The position numbers were made by a program, and so were the translations under genes. A stretch of 37,941 bases of DNA. Origin: an uncultured Paraglaciecola sp. GTDB lineage: Bacteria; Pseudomonadota; Gammaproteobacteria; Enterobacterales; Alteromonadaceae. This document shows, piece by piece, positions 26,815 through 34,783 of this stretch. The DNA lies in assembly GCF_913020055.1 (NCBI RefSeq), contig NZ_CAJWCF010000042.1, positions 1 to 37,941 on the forward strand. Direction: 5' to 3'. Each line of letters opens with the position of its first letter. Positions within the stretch are counted from its first letter, which is position 1. The notes under the pieces were generated by a model that searched no databases, had not been told where the DNA came from, and saw nothing but the letters and a program-made list of their open reading frames with translations.

Positions 26815-26942
26815 CAGCAAAAACTTGCACCATAAGAGTTTTCTCTGTTATAACACTGGTGCGAAAGCAACCAAAAAACAAGAAACTCGTTGACGAGACC
26901 AAGACGCTAAAATATTCAAACCCCACTTATGTGGGGTTTTTT
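26815..26942 (+). ncRNA. Candidate small RNA with three hairpins and a terminator
   Basis: An orphan transcript on the plus strand between two minus-strand genes. Hairpin 1: GCACCA (26827-26832) with TGGTGC (26857-26862), containing an inner ATAAGAG-TTTT-CTC...TTAT stem-loop. An A-rich single-stranded stretch follows. Hairpin 2: CTCG-TTGA-CGAG (26886-26897). Hairpin 3 is a strong intrinsic terminator (26921-26942). A -10-like TATATT at 26809-26814, in a CGCTATATT setting reminiscent of sigma-S promoters, would put the 5' end near 26820; no good -35 was found. There is no short reading frame with a ribosome binding site. The architecture suits an Hfq-type regulatory RNA of roughly 120 nt. I do not recognise a known family. 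Confidence 0.55.
26918..26942 (+). terminator. Strong intrinsic terminator
   Basis: CCCCAC-TTAT-GTGGGG with AAA before and TTTTTT after. The T-run is on the plus strand, so it ends plus-strand transcripts, meaning the candidate small RNA. On the minus strand only three Ts follow directly, so it is a weaker terminator for nudC. Confidence 0.9.
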
Positions 26943-26958
26943 ATGCGCTAAATTTACC

Positions 26959-27801
26959 TTAGGAATGTTGAGGGATCGTAATGTTTTTCTGCTGTTTTAT
27001 TTCTTCAAGGGTATGTTGTATGAGTTGACCAGCAATGGATAACTTGGGCGGAATATTAGGTAATTCCTCTGGGTTAAACCAATATGCTTCGAGGATTTCT
27101 TTACCGTCTACCTTAATTTCGCCAGAGTCAAAGTCGGCTAAAAATCCGACCATTAGTGAGTGAGGAAAAGGCCAAGGTTGGCTTGAAAAATAGCGCAAGT
27201 TTTTTACTTGTATGCCTACTTCTTCAAAGACCTCTCTGTGCACTGCTTGTTCTAATGTTTCACCGCTTTCTACAAAACCAGCCAAAGTTGAAAACATCTG
27301 TCTAGATCGCTGGGGTTTACCTTGCGCCAGTAAAATTTTGTCGTTGTGACGAATAGACACTATAATACAAGGCGAAACTCTGGGGTAACAGCGATGTTGA
27401 CAACGTGAACACTGCATCGCCATTTCCCAATCTATTTGTTGGGTCGCGCTGCCACACTGACCACAAAACCTATGGGTACGCATAAATAGTGCAATCTGCC
27501 ATGCTCGAGAGGCGATACCGAAAAAGCTAGTGTGATTCTGCATTAATAAAGCGCGCATGCTGATAAGTGCTAGTTGTTCATGTTCAATATGTTCTTTGTC
27601 CATATCGATTAAAAAACAGGGTAAGTCTCCATGACTGCCTATTCTAACTATTTGTTCTTGGTAGGCATGGGCAAAACTGAGTGTTGACCATGTGGCTATC
27701 ATTAATCCTGAATTTTCAACAGGTTGGACAATTTTTTCACCACTGAAAATTAACCAAATAGCTTTTGTTTCAGCTGTTACCGATATATTTTGTTCAATCA
27801 T
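26959..27801 (-). CDS. nudC: NAD(+) diphosphatase / NADH pyrophosphatase (NudC)
   Basis: A 280-residue Nudix hydrolase that splits NADH and can remove NAD caps from RNA 5' ends. Features in order: a poorly conserved N-terminal domain, a zinc ribbon with CGQCG and CSRCQHRCYP, the Nudix box GFVESGETLEQAVHREVFEEVGI, and the NudC-specific SQPWPFPHSLMVGF directly after it. All catalytic glutamates are present. A frame from a TTG at 27819 adds six residues; I prefer the ATG at 27801, though neither has a convincing ribosome binding site, and the TTG has an AGG at a better distance. It is divergent from zur, whose operator-like site lies in the shared gap, so Zur effects on nudC are possible but not indicated. 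Confidence 0.93.
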   Translation of the reverse strand: MIEQNISVTAETKAIWLIFSGEKIVQPVENSGLMIATWSTLSFAHAYQEQIVRIGSHGDLPCFLIDMDKEHIEHEQLALISMRALLMQNHTSFFGIASRAWQIALFMRTHRFCGQCGSATQQIDWEMAMQCSRCQHRCYPRVSPCIIVSIRHNDKILLAQGKPQRSRQMFSTLAGFVESGETLEQAVHREVFEEVGIQVKNLRYFSSQPWPFPHSLMVGFLADFDSGEIKVDGKEILEAYWFNPEELPNIPPKLSIAGQLIQHTLEEIKQQKNITIPQHS

Positions 27802-27958
27802 ATAGTTACCAAAAACCAAATATTTTTGCCTAAGTTAACACAGTAAATTACAGCACCGAAGTATACTTTAAAAAAGTATTGCGTCACTGATGCCTACTAA
27901 AGTAGTAGCGCCTTACTGACAATAACTAGTGTAAAATGCGCAACCTACAAAAATTAGT

Positions 27959-27971
27959 GTTATTATATAAC
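27959..27971. promoter_or_regulatory. Zur-box-like operator upstream of zur
   Basis: GTTATTATATAAC differs at one position from the perfect palindrome GTTATAATATAAC, the core of the gammaproteobacterial Zur box. It ends 22 bases before the zur start codon, so it is well placed for autoregulation by zinc. The outer parts of the consensus are not conserved. Confidence 0.55.
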
Positions 27972-27993
27972 GGTTTGTTTTGAAGGAATAAAT

Positions 27994-28443
27994 GTGACTG
28001 ATACTGGCCAAAATCCCATAACAGATCAGGTGTATAAAGCTAGGCAGTTTTGTGAAGACAAAGGGGCCAGATTTACTCTATTAAGAGAAAAGGTTTATGC
28101 ACTATTACTTGAACAACAAGGCGCTGTAGGTGCTTACGAGTTGTTGGATACTCTTAAACTGACTGAGTCAAACGCAAAACCTGCCACGGTTTACCGAACC
28201 TTAGACTTTCTTTTAGAGTTTGGACTAATACATAAAATAGAATCTACCAACGCCTTTGTTGCCTGTCACCATTTTGATTGCAATCACCCAGTTCAGTTTT
28301 TGATTTGCGATACGTGCGGTGATGTAAAAGAAATCCAGTCCGTAGGATTAAAAGATACATTAGATAAACAAGCTCAGTCTGTTGGTTTTAGAGTGGTAAA
28401 TCAAACCATTGAAGCCCATGGTACTTGCGCTGCTTGCCAATAA
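27994..28443 (+). CDS. zur: Zinc uptake regulator, Fur family
   Basis: A 149-residue dimeric repressor that, with zinc bound, silences zinc uptake genes. The N-terminal winged helix includes GARFTLLREKVYALLLEQ and KPATVYRTLDFLLEFGLIHKIESTNAFVAC, which matches E. coli Zur (KPPTVYRALDFLLEQG and VHKVESTN) rather than Fur. Structural zinc cysteines occur as CDTC and CAAC, and regulatory-site histidines lie in the CHHFDCNHP and EAHG segments. The start is GTG at 27994, with GAAGGA seven bases upstream. It leads a tight plus-strand run with cheX 29 bases later and yjbQ 15 bases after that. A Zur-box-like palindrome just upstream suggests self-control. Confidence 0.93.
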   Translation: MTDTGQNPITDQVYKARQFCEDKGARFTLLREKVYALLLEQQGAVGAYELLDTLKLTESNAKPATVYRTLDFLLEFGLIHKIESTNAFVACHHFDCNHPVQFLICDTCGDVKEIQSVGLKDTLDKQAQSVGFRVVNQTIEAHGTCAACQ

Positions 28444-28472
28444 CCCCATTTTTATAAGGAAAAATTAGTCTA

Positions 28473-28937
28473 ATGAACGCAGAGTTTATTAATCCTTTTA
28501 TCGCTGCTTTACTCAATGTTTTGCAAACCATGGCACAAACTGAGTTAGTACCGGGTAAACCTAAGAAAAAAGGCGATGATCAAGCTGGGGGCGATATTTC
28601 TGGCTTAATAGGTATGGTCGGAGAGAATATTCAGGGCTCCATGTCTATTTCCTTTGAAGAGGGTCTCGTGTTGGAAATCATGCACAAAATGTTGGGTGAA
28701 AAACCTGAAAGTATAGATTCTGATGTGCAAGACATGGTGGGTGAAATCACCAACATGATATGTGGAGGGGCTAAAAACGAACTCGATCAGAAAGGTTACG
28801 ATTTTGGAATGGCTACCCCAATAGTGGTTTCTGGAAAAAATCATACAATTAATCATCAAGTAGATGGAAAAAAGATGGTGATGCCATTTTCTCATGCTTC
28901 AGGAAATCTTTATTTAGAAATGTGTTTCAACAAGTGA
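28473..28937 (+). CDS. cheX: CheX-family CheY-phosphate phosphatase
   Basis: A 154-residue protein of the CheC/CheX/FliY-type phosphatases. The conserved catalytic ExxxN-like motif appears in EITNMICGGAKNEL (Glu and Asn three apart), with the family-typical GSMSISFEEGLVLEIMHKML before and an acidic helix. These proteins dephosphorylate CheY-P or receiver domains of other response regulators. The window has one chemoreceptor and two response regulators with GGDEF domains, but none next to it. Its placement between zur and yjbQ, with short gaps and the same strand, suggests cotranscription with the zinc regulator, an unexpected partner. Function as a CheY phosphatase is inferred from family. 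Confidence 0.85.
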   Translation: MNAEFINPFIAALLNVLQTMAQTELVPGKPKKKGDDQAGGDISGLIGMVGENIQGSMSISFEEGLVLEIMHKMLGEKPESIDSDVQDMVGEITNMICGGAKNELDQKGYDFGMATPIVVSGKNHTINHQVDGKKMVMPFSHASGNLYLEMCFNK

Positions 28938-28952
28938 TAACAGTTTAGAAAC

Positions 28953-29372
28953 ATGTGGATCCAACAATCTATTGTATTATCCCCTAAGAGCAGGGGATAT
29001 CATCTCATCACTGACGAAGTGATCAATCAACTTGAAAGCTTAAGGCAAATCGAAGCAGGTCTACTGCATTTGTTTATTCAACATACTAGCGCCAGTTTAA
29101 CCATTAATGAAAACGCCGACCCCACTGTACGGCTAGATTTAGAAACGCATATCAACAAAATGGTACCAGAGAATATGGCTTATTATTTGCACGATTATGA
29201 AGGTGCGGATGATATGCCAGCGCATATTAAAGCGAGTTTACTTGGTAACAACCTTACCATTCCCATCATAGGTGGCAGTTTAGGTCTAGGGACTTGGCAA
29301 GGAATAATATTGGGTGAACATCGAGTAAGGGCTGGGAATCGTCACTTAATTGCGACGCTTTGCGGAAAATGA
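28953..29372 (+). CDS. yjbQ: YjbQ family protein (UPF0047)
   Basis: A 139-residue single-domain protein matching E. coli Yjb[31 protein letters not shown] and [12 protein letters not shown] are the hallmark segments. The conserved His and Glu cluster is thought to bind a metal; weak thiamin phosphate synthase activity has been reported for the family, but its physiological role is not known. It starts 15 bases after cheX and closes the zur-cheX-yjbQ run. E. coli yjbQ also lies near zur-related genes in some genomes, but I cannot check this. Confidence 0.93.
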   Translation: MWIQQSIVLSPKSRGYHLITDEVINQLESLRQIEAGLLHLFIQHTSASLTINENADPTVRLDLETHINKMVPENMAYYLHDYEGADDMPAHIKASLLGNNLTIPIIGGSLGLGTWQGIILGEHRVRAGNRHLIATLCGK

Positions 29373-29478
29373 GTATCTAATTGCAATAAAGTTGTTGCTT
29401 TAAAGGTATGCATATATATATGATCGCGTAAATTATATGCTGTACAAATTTGAAATGAACAAGAAGGGACGAATTGAG

Positions 29479-30666
29479 ATGAAAAAATTATTGGTTTTCA
29501 GTGCATTAGCTGCAGCTTTAAGTGCAAGTACAATAGCTCAGGCAGACGAAAATGAAAAGTGGGTTGCTGGCTTTATTGAAGATTACTCAACAGATCATGC
29601 TGAATCTGGCTTACCAGATTTTTTAGAGAATGGTGTTGGACTTGGTGCTGAATTTGGCATTAAATTTACCCCAGAGTGGGCTGTTAGATTTGAGGCATCT
29701 CATTTAGAGATTGACGCAATGCCATCAGACGCAACTGGTAGTCGTGTCGGTGTTGATGTGTTGTACTTTTTACCAGACGACTTGTTATATGCTTTTGGTG
29801 GTTTGAAAAACACTGAGATTGTTACTGGTGATGCGATGGTTAACATCGGGTTAGGTAAACATTGGAATTTAGACGACGATATAAAAATTATTACTGAAGT
29901 CGCTGCTTACCAACCTTTAGCAAGTGGCAATAGTAATACTCATATTGGCTTTAAACTTGGCTTAGCCTACGCATTTGGTGGATCAAGTGCACCTGTAATG
30001 CCTAAAAATAAAGACAGTGACAATGATGGCGTTTTTGACAATGTTGATAAATGTGCAAACACTCCAATTGGCACACGAGTAGATAGTGTTGGTTGTTCGT
30101 TGGATGCTGATGCTGATGGTGTTCTAAATACTATTGATATGTGCCCAGATACACCTGCAGGAACGAAAGTTGGTGCTAAAGGATGTAGTTTGGTTTTAGA
30201 TACTGATCAAGACGGTATACTAGACGAACAAGATCAATGTGCAGACACACCTATGAGCGACAAAGTCGACGCAAATGGTTGTAGCGTATTTGTTGAGGAA
30301 GAAGTATCAACAAATATAAATGTATTGTTTGGTAATAATAGTTCGGTTATTAGTAATGATACCAACGCTCAATTCCAAGCATTCGCAGACTTTATGAATC
30401 GCTTCCCTGATACTGTTGCTGTTATTGAAGGACATGCTTCTGCACCAGGTGCTGCTGACTACAATATGATGTTGTCTCAAAAACGTGCGAATTCTGTTAG
30501 AACTCTTTTGATTAACGATTACGGCATTAGTGCATCACGTTTAACTGCTAAAGGATTTGGTGAAACTCAGTTGATAGATACGTCTAATACAGCTGCGGCA
30601 AATAAAATTAATCGCCGAATTACTGCAAAAGTAACAGCAAGTAATAAAGTGAAAGTGCAAAGATAA
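29479..30666 (+). CDS. OmpA family outer membrane protein with thrombospondin type-3-like calcium repeats
   Basis: A 395-residue outer membrane and peptidoglycan-anchoring protein. The signal peptide MKKLLVFSALAAALSASTIAQA precedes an eight-strand-type beta-barrel (about 25-175). Then come three calcium-binding Asp-rich repeats (DSDNDGVFDNVDKC, DADADGVLNTIDMC and DTDQDGILDEQDQC), each with a following GC, suggesting disulphide-linked loops. The C-terminal OmpA domain (about 280-395) includes VAVIEGHASAPGAADYNMMLSQKRANSV and the closing NRRI, which binds peptidoglycan. The frame opens further upstream at 29437, but AAGAAGGGA just before the ATG at 29479 and the signal peptide fix the start. 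A strong terminator follows, so it is probably a single-gene unit. Confidence 0.93.
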   Translation: MKKLLVFSALAAALSASTIAQADENEKWVAGFIEDYSTDHAESGLPDFLENGVGLGAEFGIKFTPEWAVRFEASHLEIDAMPSDATGSRVGVDVLYFLPDDLLYAFGGLKNTEIVTGDAMVNIGLGKHWNLDDDIKIITEVAAYQPLASGNSNTHIGFKLGLAYAFGGSSAPVMPKNKDSDNDGVFDNVDKCANTPIGTRVDSVGCSLDADADGVLNTIDMCPDTPAGTKVGAKGCSLVLDTDQDGILDEQDQCADTPMSDKVDANGCSVFVEEEVSTNINVLFGNNSSVISNDTNAQFQAFADFMNRFPDTVAVIEGHASAPGAADYNMMLSQKRANSVRTLLINDYGISASRLTAKGFGETQLIDTSNTAAANKINRRITAKVTASNKVKVQR

Positions 30667-30685
30667 TATTTATCGAGTACAAAAA

Positions 30686-30713
30686 AGAGATGCAATTGCA
30701 TCTCTTTTTTTTT
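30686..30713 (+). terminator. Terminator of the OmpA-family gene
   Basis: AGAGATGCAA joined to TTGCATCTCT is a perfect 20-bp palindrome followed by a nine-base T-run and preceded by an A-run. It lies 20 bases after the stop codon and between convergent genes, so it could also end dnaB transcripts. Confidence 0.93.
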
Positions 30714-30739
30714 GTTTAAAATTGAATGCTAGTCTTAGT

Positions 30740-32137
30740 TTAGTATTCGTCTTGTATAGCAGGACCAGAATAATTATCGAAGCGTGAAAACTGGCCTTGG
30801 AACGTTAATCGCGATGTACCTATTGGGCCGTTACGCTGCTTACCAATGATAATTTCAGCTACACCTTGATCAGCACTTTGTTCGTTATAAACTTCATCTC
30901 TATAAATAAACATAATCAAATCGGCATCTTGCTCAATTGAACCTGATTCACGCAAATCTGAGTTGATAGGGCGTTTATCGCTACGTTGCTCAAGACTACG
31001 GTTTAACTGCGATAAGGCCACTACAGGTACTTCTAATTCCTTTGCCAAGGATTTTAGCGAGCGTGATATTTCGGCAATTTCTAGGGTTCGATTATCGCTT
31101 AATCCTGGTACTTGCATTAATTGTAAATAATCGATCATGATTAGGCTTATTCCACCTTTTTCACGGGCTAATTTACGTGCTCGGGTACGCACGTCCATGG
31201 GCGTCAAACCAGAAGAATCATCAATGAACAAATTGTCCTTATCTTTCAACATGGCCATAGTATTAGACATTCTTGCCCAATCTTCATCGTCTAGTTGCGC
31301 AGTACGGATCTTAGTTTGGTCGACTCGACTAAGGGATGCCAACATCCTCATCATGATCTGTTCAGAGGGCATTTCTAAGCTGAATACTAATACTGGCAAG
31401 TCTTCGAGCAGCATCGCATTTTCGCATAAGTTCATGGCAAAGGTTGTTTTACCCATTGATGGTCTAGCAGCAACAATGATTAAATCTGAAGGTTGTAAAC
31501 CACTGGTTTTTTTATCTAGGTCGGTGTAACCGGTAGACACACCGGTGACCTCTTTATTACTTTTAACCAGCACTTCAAGACGATCTATGGTTTTGGTTAA
31601 AACAGCCTCGACATTTTTCGGGCCTTCGTCTTTGCCTGTGCGTTTCTCGGCAATTTCAAAGACCTTACTTTCGGCCATATCCAGGATTTCGCCACTATTT
31701 CGGCCTTCTGGGTTGTACCCAGTATCCGCAATTTCATGGGCAACCCCTATTAACTCGCGGGTAATTGCACGTTCTTTAATTATTTGTGCGTAAGCAGAAA
31801 CGTTGGCTGAACTTGGTGTATTTTTGGCAAGCTCTCCTAAATAAGCAAAACCACCGGCAGACTCTAGTTCATCCATTTCTTCTAAGTCTTCAGAAACGGT
31901 AATTAAATCTATAGGATGACTTTTAGTTAGAAGGCGGACAATAGCGCGGTAAATGATCTGATGTGAACGATTGTAAAAGTCTTCTTCTACCACAATTTCA
32001 GCCACTTTATCCCATGCATCAGGCGCAATTAGCATACTGCCCAATACCGATTGCTCAGCTTCAATAGAGTGAGGCGGGATCTTAAGTTTTTCGACTTTAG
32101 CGTCTGCGTTTTTTTGTGGAACAGCTTTAACAGGCAT
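30740..32137 (-). CDS. dnaB: Replicative DNA helicase
   Basis: A 465-residue hexameric helicase that unwinds DNA ahead of the replisome. The N-terminal collar domain starts at PPHSIEAEQSVLGSMLIAPDAWDKVAEIV; the linker is followed by the RecA-type motor with Walker A RPSMGKTTFAMNL, H1a GYTDLDKKTSGLQPSDLII, Walker B LIMIDYLQLM and the downstream SQLNRSLEQRSDKRPINSDLRESGSIEQDAD motif. Length is normal and no intein is present. The neighbours differ from the usual rpsF-rpsR-rplI block; recQ lies upstream on the same strand with 87 bases between, and the two might share a transcript. Confidence 0.98.
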   Translation of the reverse strand: MPVKAVPQKNADAKVEKLKIPPHSIEAEQSVLGSMLIAPDAWDKVAEIVVEEDFYNRSHQIIYRAIVRLLTKSHPIDLITVSEDLEEMDELESAGGFAYLGELAKNTPSSANVSAYAQIIKERAITRELIGVAHEIADTGYNPEGRNSGEILDMAESKVFEIAEKRTGKDEGPKNVEAVLTKTIDRLEVLVKSNKEVTGVSTGYTDLDKKTSGLQPSDLIIVAARPSMGKTTFAMNLCENAMLLEDLPVLVFSLEMPSEQIMMRMLASLSRVDQTKIRTAQLDDEDWARMSNTMAMLKDKDNLFIDDSSGLTPMDVRTRARKLAREKGGISLIMIDYLQLMQVPGLSDNRTLEIAEISRSLKSLAKELEVPVVALSQLNRSLEQRSDKRPINSDLRESGSIEQDADLIMFIYRDEVYNEQSADQGVAEIIIGKQRNGPIGTSRLTFQGQFSRFDNYSGPAIQDEY

Positions 32138-32224
32138 TGATTTTATCAGCTCAAATACGGCCGATTAGTATGCGCTAAATCCCACTTAAAAGTAAACCTT
32201 GTGAGGCCTTAGATTTTATACCAT

Positions 32225-34042
32225 TTACTTATTAAGGTGCTTAGAAATGGCCGAAATAAATCGTTCGCCATAACGTTCGAGTTTAGTTTGGCCAACACCG
32301 TGGATGTCTAAGAAGTCGATTTCCGACTCTGGAAATTTATTCGCCATGTCAGCTAATGTTGCATCACTGAATACAACAAAAGGCGGTACATCATCTTGTT
32401 CAGCAATTACTTTGCGTAAATGTTTGAGTTTGGCAAACATTGCGCGATCATAATCTTGCACGCTTAACTGTGCCTTTTTGCCTAAATCAAGGCTCAGTCT
32501 AGGCACCGCAAGTTGCAGCTTTTGTGTTTGTTGCAATATTGGCCTTGATTCTTCTGTTAGTTTTAATACTGCATTTTGGGTGATATCTACCCTAAGAAAT
32601 CCTCGGTGGATCAGTTGATTAATAATGTTATGCCAATAAGCATCGGACTTGTCCCTGCCTATGGCAAAGGTCGTCAATTTATCATGCCCATTCTCTAGGA
32701 TACGTTTTAATTGTTTACCTTTGAGTACATCAATCAAATATTGACTGGCAACAAATTGTTTTAGTCGGTACACACAAGACAACACTTTTTGAGCGTCAAC
32801 CGTGCCATCAAATGCCTTTGGCGGATCTAGGCATATATCGCAATTGCCACAGTGACCTGCAGAATACTCAGCAAAATAATTAAGTAATATTTGTCGACGA
32901 CAGGTTTGTGCTTCACCAAATGCTTCCATAGCTGCGAATTTTTGCAGTTCTACTGCATTTCTTTGTAGATTTTCACCAGTCGAAATCCATTGACGAATAC
33001 GAGCAGCATCTTTTTCATCAAATAATAACAATGCTTCTGCGGACATCCCGTCTCTCCCAGCCCGGCCTATTTCTTGATAATAGGATTCAATACTACGCGG
33101 CAGATCAAAATGCACTACAAAACGCACATTGGATTTGTCTATGCCCATGCCAAATGCCACTGTTGCCACTATGACGTCAATTTTATCCTGGATGAACTCA
33201 CGCTGAATTTTGTCGCGAATTTCACCTTCAAGACCAGCGTGGTAGCCAGCACAATTGACTCCGTGTTTGGCTAACGCAATGCTAAGGTCGTCTACTTTTC
33301 TGCGACTATTACAATAAATAATACCGCTACCGTCTTGTTGCTTAACAAACGCAATTGTTTGGTCTGTGGCCTTGTATTTGGTGACTTGGTTGTAACGAAT
33401 ATTAGGGCGGTCAAAACTGCCTTTGAAGATAAAGGGTTGCTGTAGATTTAGCTGTTGGGTTATATCTGCCCGGGTGGCTAAGTCAGCAGTGGCAGTTAAT
33501 CCCATAATTGGGATAGCAGGGAATATGGTCTTTAGTTGCCCAAGAAGTCTGTAGTCCTTTCTAAAGTCATGACCCCAATGAGATACACAATGAGCTTCGT
33601 CAACTGCAATAAGGCTCACCACAAGCCCCTGCAAGCGATGGATGAACTCCAATTGCATAAGTCGTTCAGGCGCAACATAGATAAGTTTATATTTTTCATC
33701 TTGCATGCCTTTGTACACGTTAAACATATCTTGTGGTGACAAGCTTGAGTTTATGTACGCAGCGTTAACGCCATATGTGAGAAGAGCATCTACCTGATCT
33801 TTCATCAATGATATTAGGGGCGAAACAACAATTGTTAGACCCGGTAGCAGCATCGCCGGAATTTGATAACATAAAGACTTGCCGCCACCCGTAGGCATAA
33901 GTACTAACACATCTTTTTGTTGCATCACTTGAGAGATGACTTGTGCTTGCCCATCGCGAAAATGGTCATAACCAAATGTGTGTTTTAATACTTGTTGTGC
34001 TTGGGTAATGACAAGTGAAGACTGTGCGTGCTGATCTGACAA
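32225..34042 (-). CDS. recQ: ATP-dependent DNA helicase RecQ
   Basis: A 605-residue 3'-5' helicase that handles recombination intermediates and stalled forks. Motifs in order: motif I LMPTGGGKSLCYQIPAM, motif II VDEAHCVSHWGHDFRKDY, motif V VATVAFGMGIDKSNVR, motif VI YYQEIGRAGRDG, a zinc domain with CRRQILLNYF then CGNCDIC, a winged helix, and a C-terminal HRDC domain (about 530-605, with LDIHGVGQTKLERYGERF). Length matches E. coli RecQ (609). It is divergent from yigI with a gap of 123 bases. In E. coli rarD, yigI, pldA and recQ are neighbours, so this end of the window keeps that order apart from pldA, which is missing. Confidence 0.98.
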   Translation of the reverse strand: MSDQHAQSSLVITQAQQVLKHTFGYDHFRDGQAQVISQVMQQKDVLVLMPTGGGKSLCYQIPAMLLPGLTIVVSPLISLMKDQVDALLTYGVNAAYINSSLSPQDMFNVYKGMQDEKYKLIYVAPERLMQLEFIHRLQGLVVSLIAVDEAHCVSHWGHDFRKDYRLLGQLKTIFPAIPIMGLTATADLATRADITQQLNLQQPFIFKGSFDRPNIRYNQVTKYKATDQTIAFVKQQDGSGIIYCNSRRKVDDLSIALAKHGVNCAGYHAGLEGEIRDKIQREFIQDKIDVIVATVAFGMGIDKSNVRFVVHFDLPRSIESYYQEIGRAGRDGMSAEALLLFDEKDAARIRQWISTGENLQRNAVELQKFAAMEAFGEAQTCRRQILLNYFAEYSAGHCGNCDICLDPPKAFDGTVDAQKVLSCVYRLKQFVASQYLIDVLKGKQLKRILENGHDKLTTFAIGRDKSDAYWHNIINQLIHRGFLRVDITQNAVLKLTEESRPILQQTQKLQLAVPRLSLDLGKKAQLSVQDYDRAMFAKLKHLRKVIAEQDDVPPFVVFSDATLADMANKFPESEIDFLDIHGVGQTKLERYGERFISAISKHLNK

Positions 34043-34165
34043 CTGGAGCTCAAAAGGAATAAGTAAACCATAAGTTTACGTGTTTTTATCGTGAGGTTCA
34101 CTTGCTAACAAAGAAAAAACTGGTCAAATTGCATATCTCAAAAAATATATGCACTGAGTAGGTAA

Positions 34166-34621
34166 ATGACATCACAAGAATTACGCGCATTTGTTATCGA
34201 TTTTTTTAACAATAAAATGCCATTTAATCAGTTACTCGGCTTTACAGTAAGCCACTTACATTCAGAACATGTTGAAATAACACTTGTTTGGGACGATAAG
34301 TTAATGGGAAATCCTGTACATAAAATACTGCATGGTGGTGTAACAGCAGCGATACTCGATACTGTCGGCAGTTTGGCGGCATTAATATATGGTATTAACG
34401 GCCTGACGGATGAAAACGCAGTAAAAGCATTTTACCAACAACTCCCAGATGGAGGGACTTTAGATATGCGTGTCGATTATTTGCGGCCCGGAAAGGGCGA
34501 TGAATTTGTTGCAACAGCGCAAGTGATTAGACGAGGAAATAAAATAGCAGTATGCAGAATGGATTTGCACAATCACAATCAATTGCATATAGCGACAGGA
34601 ACAGGAACGTATGTTATCTAA
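34166..34621 (+). CDS. yigI: Acyl-CoA thioesterase YigI
   Basis: A 151-residue hotdog thioesterase. The central helix segment KILHGGVTAAILDTVGSLAALI is the PaaI/YigI-type catalytic and CoA-binding region, followed by LDMRVDYLRPGKGDEFVATAQVIRRGNKIAVCRMDL. It probably hydrolyses medium- or long-chain acyl-CoAs in the cytoplasm. The YigI name rests on both these motifs and conserved position beside recQ and near rarD. It is plus strand, divergent from recQ, and followed by a gap with a 28-bp dyad before a diguanylate cyclase gene. Confidence 0.87.
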   Translation: MTSQELRAFVIDFFNNKMPFNQLLGFTVSHLHSEHVEITLVWDDKLMGNPVHKILHGGVTAAILDTVGSLAALIYGINGLTDENAVKAFYQQLPDGGTLDMRVDYLRPGKGDEFVATAQVIRRGNKIAVCRMDLHNHNQLHIATGTGTYVI

Positions 34622-34661
34622 TCACTATATAAAAAATTTAATATACACTTTTGCTCGCAAT

Positions 34662-34689
34662 ATCATTAATAAAGTGCTTTATTAATGAT
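34662..34689. promoter_or_regulatory. Near-perfect 28-bp palindrome upstream of a diguanylate cyclase gene
   Basis: ATCATTAATAAAG, two bases, CTTTATTAATGAT: 13 perfect pairs. It starts 40 bases after yigI and ends 94 bases before the REC-GGDEF gene. No T-run follows, so an operator fits better than a terminator. Further symmetric stretches lie just after it, with AAACTATAGTTT at 34703-34714 enclosed by TGTAC and GTACA at 34698-34702 and 34722-34726. Confidence 0.45.
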
Positions 34690-34783
34690 TAACATTTGTA
34701 CGAAACTATAGTTTTATTTTAGTACATTTCTCGTGCTGAACTTTAATTTTTGAGCAGCTAATTGCCGTATTTTCAGGGACGTT

